DNA from: Clytia hemisphaerica
Lineage: Eukaryota; Cnidaria; Hydrozoa; Leptothecata; Clytiidae
Assembly (NCBI GenBank): GCA_902728285.1
Contig: CACVBU010001296.1
Span: forward strand, 161,998-225,997
DNA: 64,000 nt
Direction of reading: 5' to 3'
A program made the position numbers and the translations under genes. Within the stretch, counting starts at the first letter, position 1; the number at the start of each line of letters is the position of its first letter. Below the pieces are notes generated by a model. That model ran no database searches. It saw only the letters and a list, made by a program, of their open reading frames with translations, and was not told the origin of the DNA. Shown piece after piece: positions 1-14,300 of this stretch.

Positions 1-3000
1 GACCAGCAGGACATGGTAGACACTCAATGGAGGATTGGAGTCGTTCTAATGGACTATAGGAACCAGTTGGGCAAGGTTGTTGATCATAACCAGTGTTGCC
101 AGGACAATAAAATCCTTAAAGAAGAGCATCATAGGGAAATAAATATTTGCGAAAACTAACAATAACAATTTTTAAATTGTGTTTACTTCAAATCAAGATA
201 CTGCTATAGAAACTGTTGATACTTAGCTATCAATCTGAGGGAGTTCAAGTTCGAGGGAGTTGCTTTTACTACAGTTGACGCTCTCTTATTCGACGTTCTA
301 CCATTAGTTACACTCCATCATTCGATGAAAGTTACCGTCAACAAAAAACTCTCATTAACGACGCTCTGCTATTTGATACGCTTCCTGTATTCGACGAAAA
401 TCCAATTCCCCTTCAAAACTGAATTAAAGAGCGTCAACTGTAATTGGACGACCAAGACTTTTATTTGATAACTTAATGCGACAACATTATAGTTTTCCCC
501 AAGCCCCTTGATATATTACCTGCAGAGCACGGTTCAGGGTTGATGCGATTGGTACAGAAGAATCTGGGTGGACAATCCAAACATCTTTCCGCTTGTGTTT
601 CGTTCATGTAAGTACCGGCCGTACATTGTTTCGGGACGCCTGTTCCCACCGGACAGTATGAACCTAACGGACAAACATCACCTGCAAGAATGAAAGCAGA
701 AGAATTTAACAAAGTCTTAATGTGTCAAAATCATCGCCAATTATGAATCACAATCGATGAATAAACCTTAGTTACTTGACTATCTACGTAAGCAAGATGA
801 TAGCCATCGTATGACACTTTATATTCAGAAATATGAAAATTACAAGCTTCAGACAATCTGGAAAACGAAATAAAAAGAACGACACATTTCTCTATTTTCT
901 CTAAAGTTGTAGGAGTTTGAAACAGAGCTTCAAACAAGAGATGAATTGCTTCAAAATATCCAGGCATCGTGTGTCAATTCATTGATCACATACCTGTTGC
1001 ACCATCAGTAGGTGTTGGAGAAGTTGCATTGTGGGAACAATAATATCCAGCACTGCAATTTCCACTGGTCTTATTCAGTCCTACACCACCACAATATTGT
1101 CCGGAATTACAACTCAGACATTCGGACATTGCTCCAAGACCGGTCGAAGGATTGAAAGTACCGGACGGGCATGGTTCTTCGGAAGTGGTTCCTCTTAAAC
1201 AATAATGTCCTGGAATAGAAATCGACAACTTTTAGTACAACATTAACCACAGTAGCAACAAATCTTCAAGAAGGTCAATGAAAACAAACAAACACCTTGG
1301 TAGGGGAGTTTTTTTTCTACTTGAAAGTAGGGACAGTCACTACTGAAAACGGACTCATGTTTACCAAATATATTACTAAGTAACAAACATTTAGTCCTTA
1401 TTCCTAAAAAGAAAATTAATATGATTCTAGTAGATGGAAAGATGAATAGAAGAGCAAAAGCCTTACCTGTAGGACAGACGATTCCAGTTGTTCCATCATT
1501 CGGAGCGCTTATTTCCGCATTGCGTTTACAGAAAAATCCAGCATCACAATCATCCGTCCATGAGGGAAGTCCGGTACTTCCGCAATATTTACCCGCCGGA
1601 CAGTCTGTGCATTCTGATTGGTAAGCTAACCCAGTGCGGTTACCGTAAGTTCCTAAAAAAATAGCGATCACACATTGGTAAGTGGTAAGAAATGGTAAGG
1701 TAAAGAAATCACCTATGCTTGCAATATATCTCTAATCTTAATTTTTTGAGAGCTTTCCAAAAATATATAACAGGTCTCCGTTTTCTCAAGCTAAAATTTT
1801 CATTGATTTTTGACCCTATGATTTTTGCCTAAGACCGTCATATTTGTCCGAATATCACGCCAAAGTGCCCGAAAAAAATGGCACCCAAGTTATTTTGATT
1901 CCCCTACCCCTTAGCTTTCCAAAATTGTATAACAAGTGCTTTGACTAAAAAAATCGAGTGACCTAAAAAAATTTCCCCTACTAACACATTAGCCTACATT
2001 TTTTATAATTTTCTGAATTTTCAAATGGAAAAGTCTCTTTTGTTTATCACTTCGTTAAGGCGAATATCCATGAAGAAGGAGAATTTCGATTATTGATCGG
2101 TACAAAAACCAACAGCAGTGCACCCATCTTTAATCATGAGTTTTTTAAATCAAAATAATTTTGAATTGATCGACCAAGCAATATTGGAAATTTATTGTTG
2201 CCGAGATCACGAGATTTACGTTTAATTTGATTTACATATTTGGTAAGATTTCATTTAAAACCTGAAATGGAAAGTTCTCGATTCTATGTATCTGACACGT
2301 TAGAACAAAAGAATCTTCTGTGAACTAAGTCGTAGATAATGTAAGATAAAATAGCGATCACATAATAGTCAGTGGTCCTTTAGGGAACTTCTGAGATTCC
2401 GCGTTAGTGTAAAATACAGACAAACCTTTAGGGCAAGCGTTTTCTTTTCCAGTTTTGGATTGTGGACGACAGAAGAATCCTTGAGGACATTTTTGTGGGA
2501 ATTGTACACCATGTTGACAATGTGTGTCGTTCAAAATCAAACCGTCACAGAAATAACCTTCAGGACACTCCTTGCAAACCTGAAAATGTATTAGATGTTT
2601 ATAATTTTCCTCTGCTTCTTTCATGAAAGTATTATAATATTCTCATGACTGAGTGACTGAAACAAATTCTACAATAAACAAATAATAAATAAATATTGCC
2701 TGAACAAGTGTAGTATTTGTAAATTATTCTTTTTCTGCTTTAAAATTATTCTTATTTCCTTACGCTGAAGAATGTATTGCAACAAATGTGATGTCGTTTA
2801 AGGGCGTCATCCTCCTTGAAGGGTCTTTGCAGAATGAATGAAAGAATGAATTGCAACTAACAACTGTCAAAAGAACTGAATAGACAACGCAAGGCGTTTA
2901 TCCCTGATCGGACAACAAAAGAATGAACCATTCTAAATAACTTGCGCACAAAAAAATAAGCTTACCTGGCTATAGAGCTCATCTTGATATGAACCTGCCG

Positions 3001-6000
3001 GACACGGAATCTTGTCTTTGCTTCCGGGTGGGCAATAATACCCGGGCGTACATCGGTGTTCTTCCGGAGTACTTGTATTTTGACCGGGTGGGTAATAGAA
3101 GCCAGCAGAACAGTTCCCTGACGGATATTCAAGACCCCATCCATCACAGAATTTGCCTTCTTCGCATGATAAACAATCTTCAGGTCGGGTGTTTCCGGTT
3201 TGCGATGAGTAGCTACCGGGCGCGCATTTCTTCGGAACACCAGTACCTTCATCACAGTAAGCACCAGCAGGACAGATGTTACCGGTAATATTATCTGTAG
3301 GAGCGCGGGAGGAGGCTTGTGACGTGCAGTAAAAACCGGCTTGACACAAACCAGATGGAACGGGTAGCCCGATGGTAAGACAGAAGCGCCCTGAAATCGA
3401 AAAGATTTTGTTGTTAAAGTAACCCTGTTCAAAGACAGAAAAAAGTAGAAGCGATCTCGTTGTAATAGTAACACTCTAAGACAAAAGTGCCTTGAAAAAT
3501 CTTTTTGTATTAAAGATCTTCTCAATATTGCGAGAAACATTACAAGAAACAATGAAGCTGTGAAGTCATTAAAATTAAGAACACAAAGATGGTTTTTATG
3601 CAGGAAAAGTTGAGTGGTTTTAAGAATCAACCAAGAGATTTGAGTGAAATTTACCTGCCGGACAAGGTAAAGGTTCATTAGATTTCTTTGGACAGTAGAA
3701 ACCAGGCTGGCATTGACCACCAGTAGATACATTCGAACAATAACATCCGTCAGTGAAATTACCAATGTCGATAGGCCGGTTGGACCAGGCTCCACGACGG
3801 CAATACCAACCGGCGTCGCACTCATCGAAGGGGTCAGTGAGGCCAGCTGATGGACAATACATACCAGGATCGCAAGGAGTACAATCTTCGGGACTTGTTC
3901 GACGTGTTTTATTGTTGTACGTACCTTTGAGTATAAAGAAAGTTATAATAATAGTAGATAAGATTTTATGGATTTCTTATCTACTCTGCGAAATCGAAAA
4001 ACTTCTAAAAAACAATACAACTGCGTAAGAGAGAAATCTAACCAGAGCTTCATTATAAATAATGTTTTAAGCACATTTATAGCCACCTTTTATATTGAGT
4101 TGTCGAGCTTTTGGAAATATTTACGTGCGGAAAGAATTTAGCTTACCTGCGGGACAAGGGAAGGCATCTGGCTGTGATGTTCCTTTCGGACAATAGAATC
4201 CCATCGGACACTCGTTAACACACGTGGTCGTATTTTTCGGACAGTAATAACCTTCACAACATTTATCGCATTCTGATTGGCCGGTTCGATCGTTGAAGGT
4301 TCCTGGGGCGCACGTTATCGGGTACGAGGTGCCGTTTGTACAATAATGTCCTACCCAGCACGGGCCACCCGATGATGTAACCGTGGGTGGGTTTCGTACT
4401 TCGGAACCATCCAAACAATAAAATCCAGCATCACATGGACCGGTTGGCTCTTGTAATCCCTGCGTACCGCAATACATTCCAGGGTCGCATGGACTACAGT
4501 CATTAGATTCTTTAAGATGTGTTTGGTTACTATATCGACCTTTCGGACATGGTAACGGATGCGTAGTGTTTATCGGACAGTAGTTTCCAGGTGTGCATGG
4601 ACCAGCGATTCCAAGATGGTTGCTTTCTGGTTTATCGGTATCCGATCCTTCTTCGCAGAAATAACCAGGCGCACAAAAGCCTTCAGGATAGGTGGCATTG
4701 TAGTGTGGGCAGTACATACCTCCAAGACACGGTTGACATGCTAAACAAAAAAGGAAAAATATGATAATTTATGTGATTAGTTGCCTTTATAATAAGGTTG
4801 TGCTGTGATATGTGATACTGTTGAAAACAAAAGTTTCTTAGTGTTCCTTTTTAAAGAACAAAGTGGATCAAATCTTATTAAAAACAGAAAAGAACGCTTT
4901 TTACCAAAACATACGTGAGAGGGACTAAAGAGATAGAGCCATACGAAAATATTACTTACATGACGAGTTATGTAGTCCAACTTCAGCATTGAAAGATCCC
5001 GGTGGGCAAGACTTCCAATCAAAACCGGTACCAGCCGGACAATAGAATCCAGCAGGGCACGGAATGGGAGTGAGATGGTCTCCAACACAGTACGAGCCAA
5101 CTGGACACTCAAAACACTCTTTAGCCAGGATGTTTGGCATGTACGTTCCATCCTGTAAAAAAGTTATAAGTTTGAATCATAGATAAAGGATAAAATTCGA
5201 ACTACAAATTCAATTGAAACGTCTGATAACGCAAAACACGCTGACGTTTGATATTTGAATTTTTGATTTTGTCATTATACAGGTTTAGTATGATTGATGT
5301 ATCTGAGACAAAATTCCAAAATTAGACAACTGTGGAAGAGCTTTAAAATACATCAGAGAAGCATCAACATTACCTCGCAAGGGATGGGTTTGTAGGTGCC
5401 TCTAGGGCAGTAATGCCCCGCTGTGCAATTCCCAGCAGTGCTTGTATCTTGAGGTTTGGGATATTGAGCTCCTGCTTCACAGAAGTATCTTTCATCACAT
5501 TTTTCAGTTGGGTAAGTGAGACCATTAGCGAGACAATACATTCCAGGTGAGCAAGGCGTGCATTCAGATTCAGCTTTCAATCCAGTGTTGTTGTTGAAGG
5601 TTCCTGATGGACAGTTACTTGGTGTGGCCGTACCTGGTGAAAAAGACCGTGATGAAATATCATTCAGCTTTTGCTCATCATGACAATTTTTTTAGATTAT
5701 TAGATTAGATAAGAGACCTTATCGGGGAAATTTTCGTCGGGGAAAAATATTCCTCACTTGGCCAAAATTTCGTCACTTTTCCCCGACGAAGTTTTCCCCG
5801 ATAAGGTATTCGAGAAAAATATGTGTATGTTTCTTGCTTTGATAAACCTTGGTAATAACCAAGTCCCGGTTGATAAAGAGTAGATTAGCGGTCGATTAGA
5901 TTAACTTTTGATTAAATTTTGATTAGCGTCGATTAGCACAGGACCGTCGGTTGTTCAAAAAAGTTAGGCGTAAATCTGCATTAAATCTAATCGGTTTTTG

Positions 6001-8328
6001 AACAAACGGGCCCAGCGATCAAACTTTATCTAAAATTGAAAGCTCTGATCATTTTATTTGGAAACGAACGAAAAAGATAGATTCATTGGCGAAACAAACC
6101 ACTCTTTAATCAAACTTCAAAACTGACCTTTAAGACAGTATTTTCCTTCCGGACAGGCGACACCTCGGACACCATCCACTGGATTGGGAACGAATGATCC
6201 TCCAATACAATGATGTCCGGCGTCACAATCGTCCGTATATGTCGGTGAAGCACCTGTGTGAAATGAAGAAGTTGAATTATAGATGAACAATATAAACGCC
6301 GTGGTATTTGGTGAGCCGTTAAATAAAGAAAAAGATAAGCCAGGATGATCTCCTCTCCTTCATACAGATCAAATCATCAAATCATTAAGAGCTTTGAAGT
6401 TTAACTTATAGTTACGCACCAGAACGGGAAAGACTGGTATTTGAATGAAAGGCACAACCTTAAACCTCGAGTATCTTGATGGATCTTACAATCTTACTAT
6501 CATCTTCGCAACGAAGAAGATTTATTTATAAGCCAAATACTCACCGAGACAATATTTCCCTGCAGGGCACGGCAAACATTGGTCCGGTCTTGTCAACTTC
6601 GTTCCATTTCCGTATGTTCCGTTCGGGCAACCATATTCCGTACTGAAGCGGGTACCATTCAGGCAATAGAACCCGTTCGGACAAGGATATCGGGTGTAAT
6701 CGGAAATCGGGGTCACTTGAGCATCCTTGCGGTCACAGTAATATCCTTCAATGCATATTTTACACTCCCACTGTTTAGTGAGGTCGGTCCATGTTCCTGA
6801 TTCACAAAGTTCTTGAGCAGGTGAACCGGTCGGACATTTGTGACCTGGTTGACAAACGTAAGCGGGTGGATCTTTCTGTGATTGGCCAGCCGGACAGTAG
6901 AAACCTTGGTCACACGGTGCAGTGGGTTCGGTGTTACCTAAGCCCTGACAGTACTTCCCTGGTTCACAGAGCGAGCAATCGTTCAACTCCATGTTACCTT
7001 GAAAAAGAAATTGAAGAAAATTGAACAACAGACAGGCAGACTAATGTGGGCTGTTTACGAACACATACAACTGGGTTCATATTCAACCACAAAAACAAAG
7101 GTTTTAGAAGAATCTTCAGAAGAACCCTACAAAAAGAAATACAAGAAAAAGTAAAACGTTTCAAACAATAGGTTAAAATTTAAATTACCCGTAGCATTAG
7201 AATATCTTCCTGCAGGACAATCTGTCGGTATTTCCGTTTTCTCCTCACAATATTTCCCTTCCGGACACACATTTCCGTGTATCCCGTCCCTCGGATTCGG
7301 AACAGCCGAACCACCGGAACAGTAGAAACCAGGTTGACAAGGGGTGGACGAGTTGTGGTTTCTCTTCCCTGCACAATAATATCCGCCATCACAGGGCGTA
7401 GGTTCGTAGGAGCCTTCTGGACAGTAGAAACCGGGTTGACATTCACCACCTATAGATGATTGAAAGATAAATTTCTAGATCAATAAATTTAAGAGCAGAG
7501 TTGTATAGAATGAAACGAAGGACAGTTTAAAGGCGCCAGTAATGCACCGAAGTTCCTCCCGATGGAGCATTTGTGACAAAATTTAAGGAGTAGTTCAATA
7601 TTGTAACTAATTCCGTTGTTGTCATAGACCCTAAGAGATGTCCTTTTCTTAAACATTTTGTATTTCAGACCAGTTAAGACGGAAGCAAAATTGCGCAGAT
7701 TCCTTAAATGGCCGAGATTGAAATTGTTCTTTCGGGATACAAGTAAAATTATATTTCCCAATGGAACTTTTAAGAGATGTCATTTAAACATTAAAACGTG
7801 GAACGTGGAATGTTGTTGAACAATCAAACACTAAACTCACCAGTGGTATTGGTTGGACACAAACAATCTCCAGATGTGAAATTATCATATTCCAATGGCA
7901 TTCGACTCTTCGATCCACGCACGCAATAAAAACCAGGTGCACACGGACCAGACGGTTTCTCCATACCCGTATTCGCACAATACTGACCGGGCAAGCAAGG
8001 GAAACAATCGCTATGTTCTTGTCCGTGTGTTTGATTACGGAAGGTACCACTGGGGCAGGGGTTTTCTGTATCGAATCGAAATGACCTGCCGGACACGGGT
8101 AAGGTTTGTAATCTGTTGAATTCGCCGGACAGTAATATCCTTCCATACAGGGGAAACATTCGGATTGTCCGGTAACAGGCATGTACGTTCCGGCCGGACA
8201 CCCTCTAGGATGAGATGTTCCGAGAGGACAATAATGACCAATTGGGCACGGACCACTCGTTCCGTCATCTGTTGGGTTATTTGGTGAGTTTGCACCTCTG
8301 TAACAGTAGAAGCCAGGATCACATTTAC
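1..8328 (-). CDS. Giant gene, 3' block: 14 exons, running off the window
   Basis: Exons in coding order: 7841-8328, 7189-7449, 6545-6997, 6128-6253, 5374-5633, 4960-5152, 4147-4740, 3655-3924, 2966-3390, 2426-2579, 1467-1652, 994-1209, 520-681, 1-114 (incomplete). Units read as CDPGFYC..G, CPAGxYCP.GT.xPxPC and PCPxGTYxNxTG..xxxxC..C. Most exons start and end in phase 1, with the junction falling in the Gly of CPAG or C..G. The exon at 4147-4740 carries about 198 codons without interruption. Exon 7841-8328 has a length that breaks the frame (see its own entry). No stop codon is reached, so the C-terminus is outside the window. Confidence 0.88.
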
Positions 8329-11300
8329 CTGAAAAAAATACAATAAAAGTTGATGAGAATTGAAATGAAATTTCTACTATACCCATGCCACAGGGGAGTC
8401 TTCATAACTCAACCACGCAAGGGAAAAGAAAATTTGTCCAAGTCATGGTCTGTTGACATTTTTAGGTATTTTAGCATTTTACAGAATTTAAAGTTCGGGT
8501 GAGAATGACATTTTCAGGCTTGCTAATCCATCTAATCGAATATTTTGATTTGGGAGGGATACACTGGTTTCCAGGCTATTTTGTCAGTCTAGTGGCACTA
8601 TTCCCAAGCTTTTGGATCCTCATATCCTAAAGCCCAAGCCTTAAGTCTAGTGTTAAAAATCTACTTTCAAACACTGAGTTAAGGCACTTAAAAACTACTT
8701 GCGGGTTCTAAAATTTAGAGCAAAATTCCCTTTTTGCCATATATTCTGCCGATGACTAGAATTTAGATGACTAGAGGAACCAAATCAATTTACCATATTT
8801 TGATTAAACCATGCTATCTAAAAGCTTACATAGAGAAGCCCCCTCATGATTACAGAAAACTAATTGGTCTTCATATGAGGGAAAAAGTCACTATAGTGAA
8901 GAGACAACCACCGTCTCGTATCAAATGTGCCGGAAACCGAAAAAAAGCAGTATATGAATAGAACGTACCTGAAGTAGCGTTGAGACCAGCCGTTTCACAA
9001 TATTCACCAAACTCACAAGCAGTGCATTGATCTTCTCTCTCTAAACCTGTTTGTGAAGAATATTTCCCAGCAGGGCATTTGTCAGGATCGTCCGTACCTT
9101 CAAGACAGTAATTCCCTTGCGGACAAACGCCACCAACGCCCCTGGTGAGCGGCGGGTAGGGCGTTCGTGTTGTGATACCACTTTTACAGTAGAATCCAGC
9201 AGCACAAAGACCGGAACTATTCGATGATGTGAAGTCTGTTGTCGCAAGTTTTCCACAGTATTTAGTGGGCGGGCATTCCGTACACTCGCTTTCCTCCGCC
9301 AATCCACCCTGAAAACGAGAAAGAGATGCATAATATAATGACCTTTTAAAGCCCCAACGGTTCTAATAAGTTAACACGAGCCTTTAAAGTAGAATTTTTC
9401 ATCAAATACACAACAAATTCACGACGATTCTTAGAAGCACGCTGAAAGACGGAGAAGTCATTTTTTGGATCTTTTTCTTACATTTTCGTCCCATGTTCCA
9501 AGCGGGCAGGGCTTAATGTGTTCGTAGCCAGAACCAGCCGAACAGTAATAACCTGGCGGACACCGGACAGGCGTGATACGGTTGTTGCAATAATACCTCT
9601 CCGGACACTCGTGACATTTGGATAGAGTTGTTACATTGCTGAAAAGTAAGAAAAACGCTTTGATGAATTATAAGGTAGAAAGACATTATAACATTGCGAG
9701 GAAATTGGCGTTAGTCAGAGGTTGTAAGAGCTTGGCCATTGATTAAGATCAATAAAATCAGGGTGTGTCTCAATGAAGAATTTTTCTCACAAAACGGGAG
9801 TTTCTTATATTGAGGAATCATCAGATAAAACGATAAAATGAACTTAGTTGATGACGCAAAGCGCAAAGAAATGTTAAGCGTTTATTAACAGTCCAACTAC
9901 TTATAAATTGTGGAATAGACTTGTGCTCTATCAAAAGTATTTCACATGATTTTCAATGATTAAGAGTGTTTATTTTTCTCACCTGTAAGTGCCAGGTTCA
10001 CACGGTATGTAGGTTGACGTGTTTCCCGGACAATAATTTCCAATCGGACATCTGTGACCGGTCCCTCCATCTGTCGGGTCGACACGTAACGCTCCACTTA
10101 TGCAATAGTAACCAGGCGAACAAACAGCATCCGGCTCAGCCAGGCCCTTTCCTGTACAAGCTTTACCACCTGGACACGGGAGACAGGCCGATGAGTTGGT
10201 ACCACCTTTAATGGGGTTATATGTAGCTTTTAGACATGCCTCGGTTGTTGCCTTGACAGAACCTTCAGGACAGTAATAGCCTTCTTGGCATTCACCACCA
10301 AACACACTGCCATCCTAAAAAGGTTACATCCTCAATAAACTACAGACTGGCAATAATTCTAAACCCCACAAAGAGTTGGCTTTCCAATAAAGAGGGAAAT
10401 AACGTCAAACGTATGTATTAACGAGCGCGTGAATAAATTAACTTTAGTAATTGAACGATAATTGACCTTTTCACGCAAATTCAGCGGAAGATTTTATAGG
10501 CATGTAGCGGATAGTTCTTCAGGTTATTAGCTGCCCTATTAGAAATGGGGTAGATATCAACTAAAAAGAGCTTCTCACACTTTCATATTCACTCTAACTT
10601 ATTTGCTTAGTGTTGACTAATTATGCGGAGTTCACTGTCTGCAGCAGCTTTCAAAAAAGTGACAGGGAGTTAGATTGAACTTACAGGTGGGTTAGGCATA
10701 GGAGAACCAAGCAAACAATAAAATCCAGCGAAACATTTTCCACTGGTCGCGTTCAAGCCAACCCCTTTGCAATATTCACCAGCTGTGCAATTCTGACAAT
10801 CTCCAAGTGTTTTGCCACTGGGTTCCGGATTGAAAGTTCCTTCTGGGCAGTCAATAGGGATGATAGTTTTAACCGGGCAGTAAGCTCCTAATGGACAATT
10901 CTTTGCTTTGGACAAACCAGATTCGTCGCAATAGGCTCCTTCGGTGCAATCATCACATTTCCCGAATCGTGCTTGAGTTTGGAAGGTTCCACGAGGGCAC
11001 GGGATGGCAGCGGGTGATTGCTTTGGCGCATAAGAGCCCGCAAGTGCGGGATATTGATCAGGTCGTTTAGCAGTACCGTTACAAAAGTAGCCTTCATTGC
11101 AGGGGCCAGTTGGTTCAGCTTTCATGGAACCAGCACAATAAAATCTATGGATAAAAGTTACCAAAAACGTAAATCATCTCATCTCTTGTGTTTTTCATTA
11201 TACAAAATCGGGAACCTCAGAAGGACACTAATTTTTACATCAAGGTATTATCTAAAGGCTCAAATGAAGTAATGTCCTTGGTTATCGTTAAAAACGATAT

Positions 11301-14300
11301 GAATGTGTTCGTGACGTAATACGAATTTGTCTCTAAATCTAGTATTTTATCGTTCAGATTGATAGGGAAATATTAGAAGAGGATAGAATGCTTTAAAACA
11401 AAAATTTTGAAAGCAAAAATATATTGTTCTTGCAAACTGTGCTCAATCTTTTAATGTTTTTAGAATTTTTATCCTATATTATTTACTATTAAGTAAATAT
11501 TAGATTGTCATGTTGGTTTGAATTAGTCTTTTGTACTATTTTGTTTTGTACCAACGTTAAATAAAGAATAAATAAATAAAAAAAAATAAACAGTCAGATT
11601 GATAAAATATAGATGTTAAAAAGGAGACGCTAAAGAAATTTCCGGAAAGCGTCAACAATGAAAGTGATAAAAGACACTCACCCTGACGGACATTCGATAC
11701 AATCAGATGGTGACTTCGCTCCTTCGTTGGGGTTGTAATAACCAGAGGGACAAACTTCCACCTTCTTCGCACCTCGACCACAATAACCACCTGCAGGACA
11801 CAGGCCACCTGTTAAACCTCCCGGTGGAGCCTACAATGACAAAAAATGCGTAAATGAGATAATAAAAAACCATTTTTAGGTAAATTTCTTACTAGGCTGA
11901 ATCGCAGGTCTCTACAGAACAATATTAGAAGAAAAAAACAAAGCTTATTATTCCGTTTCAAAGTCCCTTCAAAATCGAACCTTTGAACGTTTTTGCTGCC
12001 ATACATTTATATAAATTATTATCATCTTTAAGTTACATTCATTTGGGTCTTCCACAGATTTCTTTAAAACCCGCAGGGCTACATGGCGTGCTTGAAAACT
12101 CTTCCAATCAAAAAAAAAATGAATTTCGCAAACAATATTGTAGCTATTGTTTTCGAAACCCCGCAAAGCTTCTGATTGGTCAAATTCTATTGTAATGTCA
12201 CGTGACCTAGGAAGGATTTCCTACCGAAACACGGCACACTTTTCATAAAAGGCACTCTATCTGTGGGGTATACACTTTAATATTGTTTCAAAATACAATA
12301 TTCTCTAGAGCCTTACCGAGGTGGAGGCAGCTTGTTTACAATAAAATCCAGCATCACAGTCTTCAGTCGGTTCAAGGTTTCCTGTTCCTGCGCAATATTT
12401 TCCAGCTGGACACGGGAAAAATTCTACGGAGCGTGGTACGTTTGTAACGTTGCTATAGTAACCTGATGGACATGGTTGTGGTGTCACTGTACCCACCGGA
12501 CAGAAATGACCCTGAAATGTTAAAATCCAAAATAAGCTAGCTCTCATTTAGGTATGTTTTGATTTGTAAGGCATTTTGAGAAAGTCATAAGAAAAGCTTC
12601 TGAGTGGTTTCATTCATCTAAATTTACTTTGAGTTAAAGTCTTTGGAAAAGCTATTTTAAAATGTTACTTGTTTTGATAAAATGTTGATTCAACAAAAGG
12701 CAAACGAATAAATCTTCTATTTAAGTAAGTGACGAAATCAGAAAAATATTCTGTGTGATCTAAGAAACCTGAAGCGGAAATGCTACACCACTTACTTGAA
12801 AAATCAGACAGTATTTAATCAAAATGTACTTACAGCAGGACAGTCTTTGGGATACGGTAACCCTTCGATATCACAATACATTCCTGATAAACAAACACTG
12901 CAATCCGCACCGGAAATAGCTGCCGAAGAATTCCGGTAATAACCAACAGGGCACGGATGAGCGAACGCGTAGCCTGTACCTTCAGGGCAGAAATAGCCTG
13001 GAGGACATTTATCAGTGAGATCTGTTTGACCTTCGGGTGAGCAGTAGTAACCTTCACGACATGGTAGACAATCGCGAACATGTTTGCCGTTGGTGAAAGG
13101 GTAGTATGTTCCATTCGGACATTTTTGTGGATATGCATGCTGTAAGAAGAGACAGAATTATTACAAGGGACTTGGTATTTGTGGTTCGCTTGTAGTTTTT
13201 TAGACTTTTTGGAGCGGTTTCTTATGTAAATAAGCTACAAATTCAAACTATGGTTTGAATTACAACCTTCAATTCAATACCTTCTTATACTTCAAATTTC
13301 AAAATATTTGAGTTTGGAACGTCTCATTATTGTATTAAAACAATCAGAGTTTCAAAATAACAACCCATCCGCATTCTTCGTGAGTTTGGGACTTTCTTTC
13401 TCTTGTTCTTGAGTTTTCGACCATAATACACCTATCAAACGTTCAGTTCAAAATTTGTAAGTAAAAGGATTGGGTTTGATTTAACAAGGGAGAAATGACG
13501 TCACATGTTTCAAGTCATTGACGAGCTTACTGGTACAGATTTTCGCCGTAATTTGAGCTTAGTAGACTTGATCTGAATCACTGAAGTCAAAACCTCAGGT
13601 AGAGCACAGTGGATGTCAAAAGCTTATGGTAAACTAGAACCCAATCCCCCCCTTAGTTAGCCATTCCAGGGTTAAATTGAAACTATTCTGGTGGCAATCA
13701 AACCTAGTTCATCTTGTAGAGCTTCAAAAAAGAAAAAAAATGAGGGGTCATACACCTCCTAATGATAAGCGGTTCCGGAGATATTGAGATTTTGGTTCCG
13801 CTAAAATAGTACCTTTTTAGACATTTGAGGTTGACAATTTAGCCCAGAAATGGCATATGAAATGGCACCGAAATATACTGCGAAAATTGAAAATTCAAGC
13901 TTTTGTATTGAGTCAAGATATTCCAAATATCTTCATTTTGACTGCAGACTTTTATTAAATTCTTTTTGTAATGGCTTGCTAACACTTCAAGGAAGAAATG
14001 AAAAGACATTATTTTGAAAAAGAAGACATTGCATTGCAAAAAACAATTAAAACGTTATAAAGCGGAAGCTAAAATTGCTGAGCCTACCTATCTTTGTAAT
14101 CAAAGCGCTGTGGAGGAAAAATTCCTCATGGCATATCAATAACTGTTTTGGGCTAAAAAAGGGTCAAATTTTTCAGTGGTATCACTCTCTATAATTCTAG
14201 TCCTCATTTTCAGGCTGAAAATGCTTGCCAAAGTATGAAAAGTAAAAATTAATAACTTTAATGAAAGAATTAATTTCAGAGAGTAGCACCATTGGATTTC

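Noticed and set aside
2962-3825. 287-codon minus-strand ORF
   Set aside because: It is a shadow frame across two exons and an intron of the giant gene; the Cys-repeat frame and splice sites explain the region.
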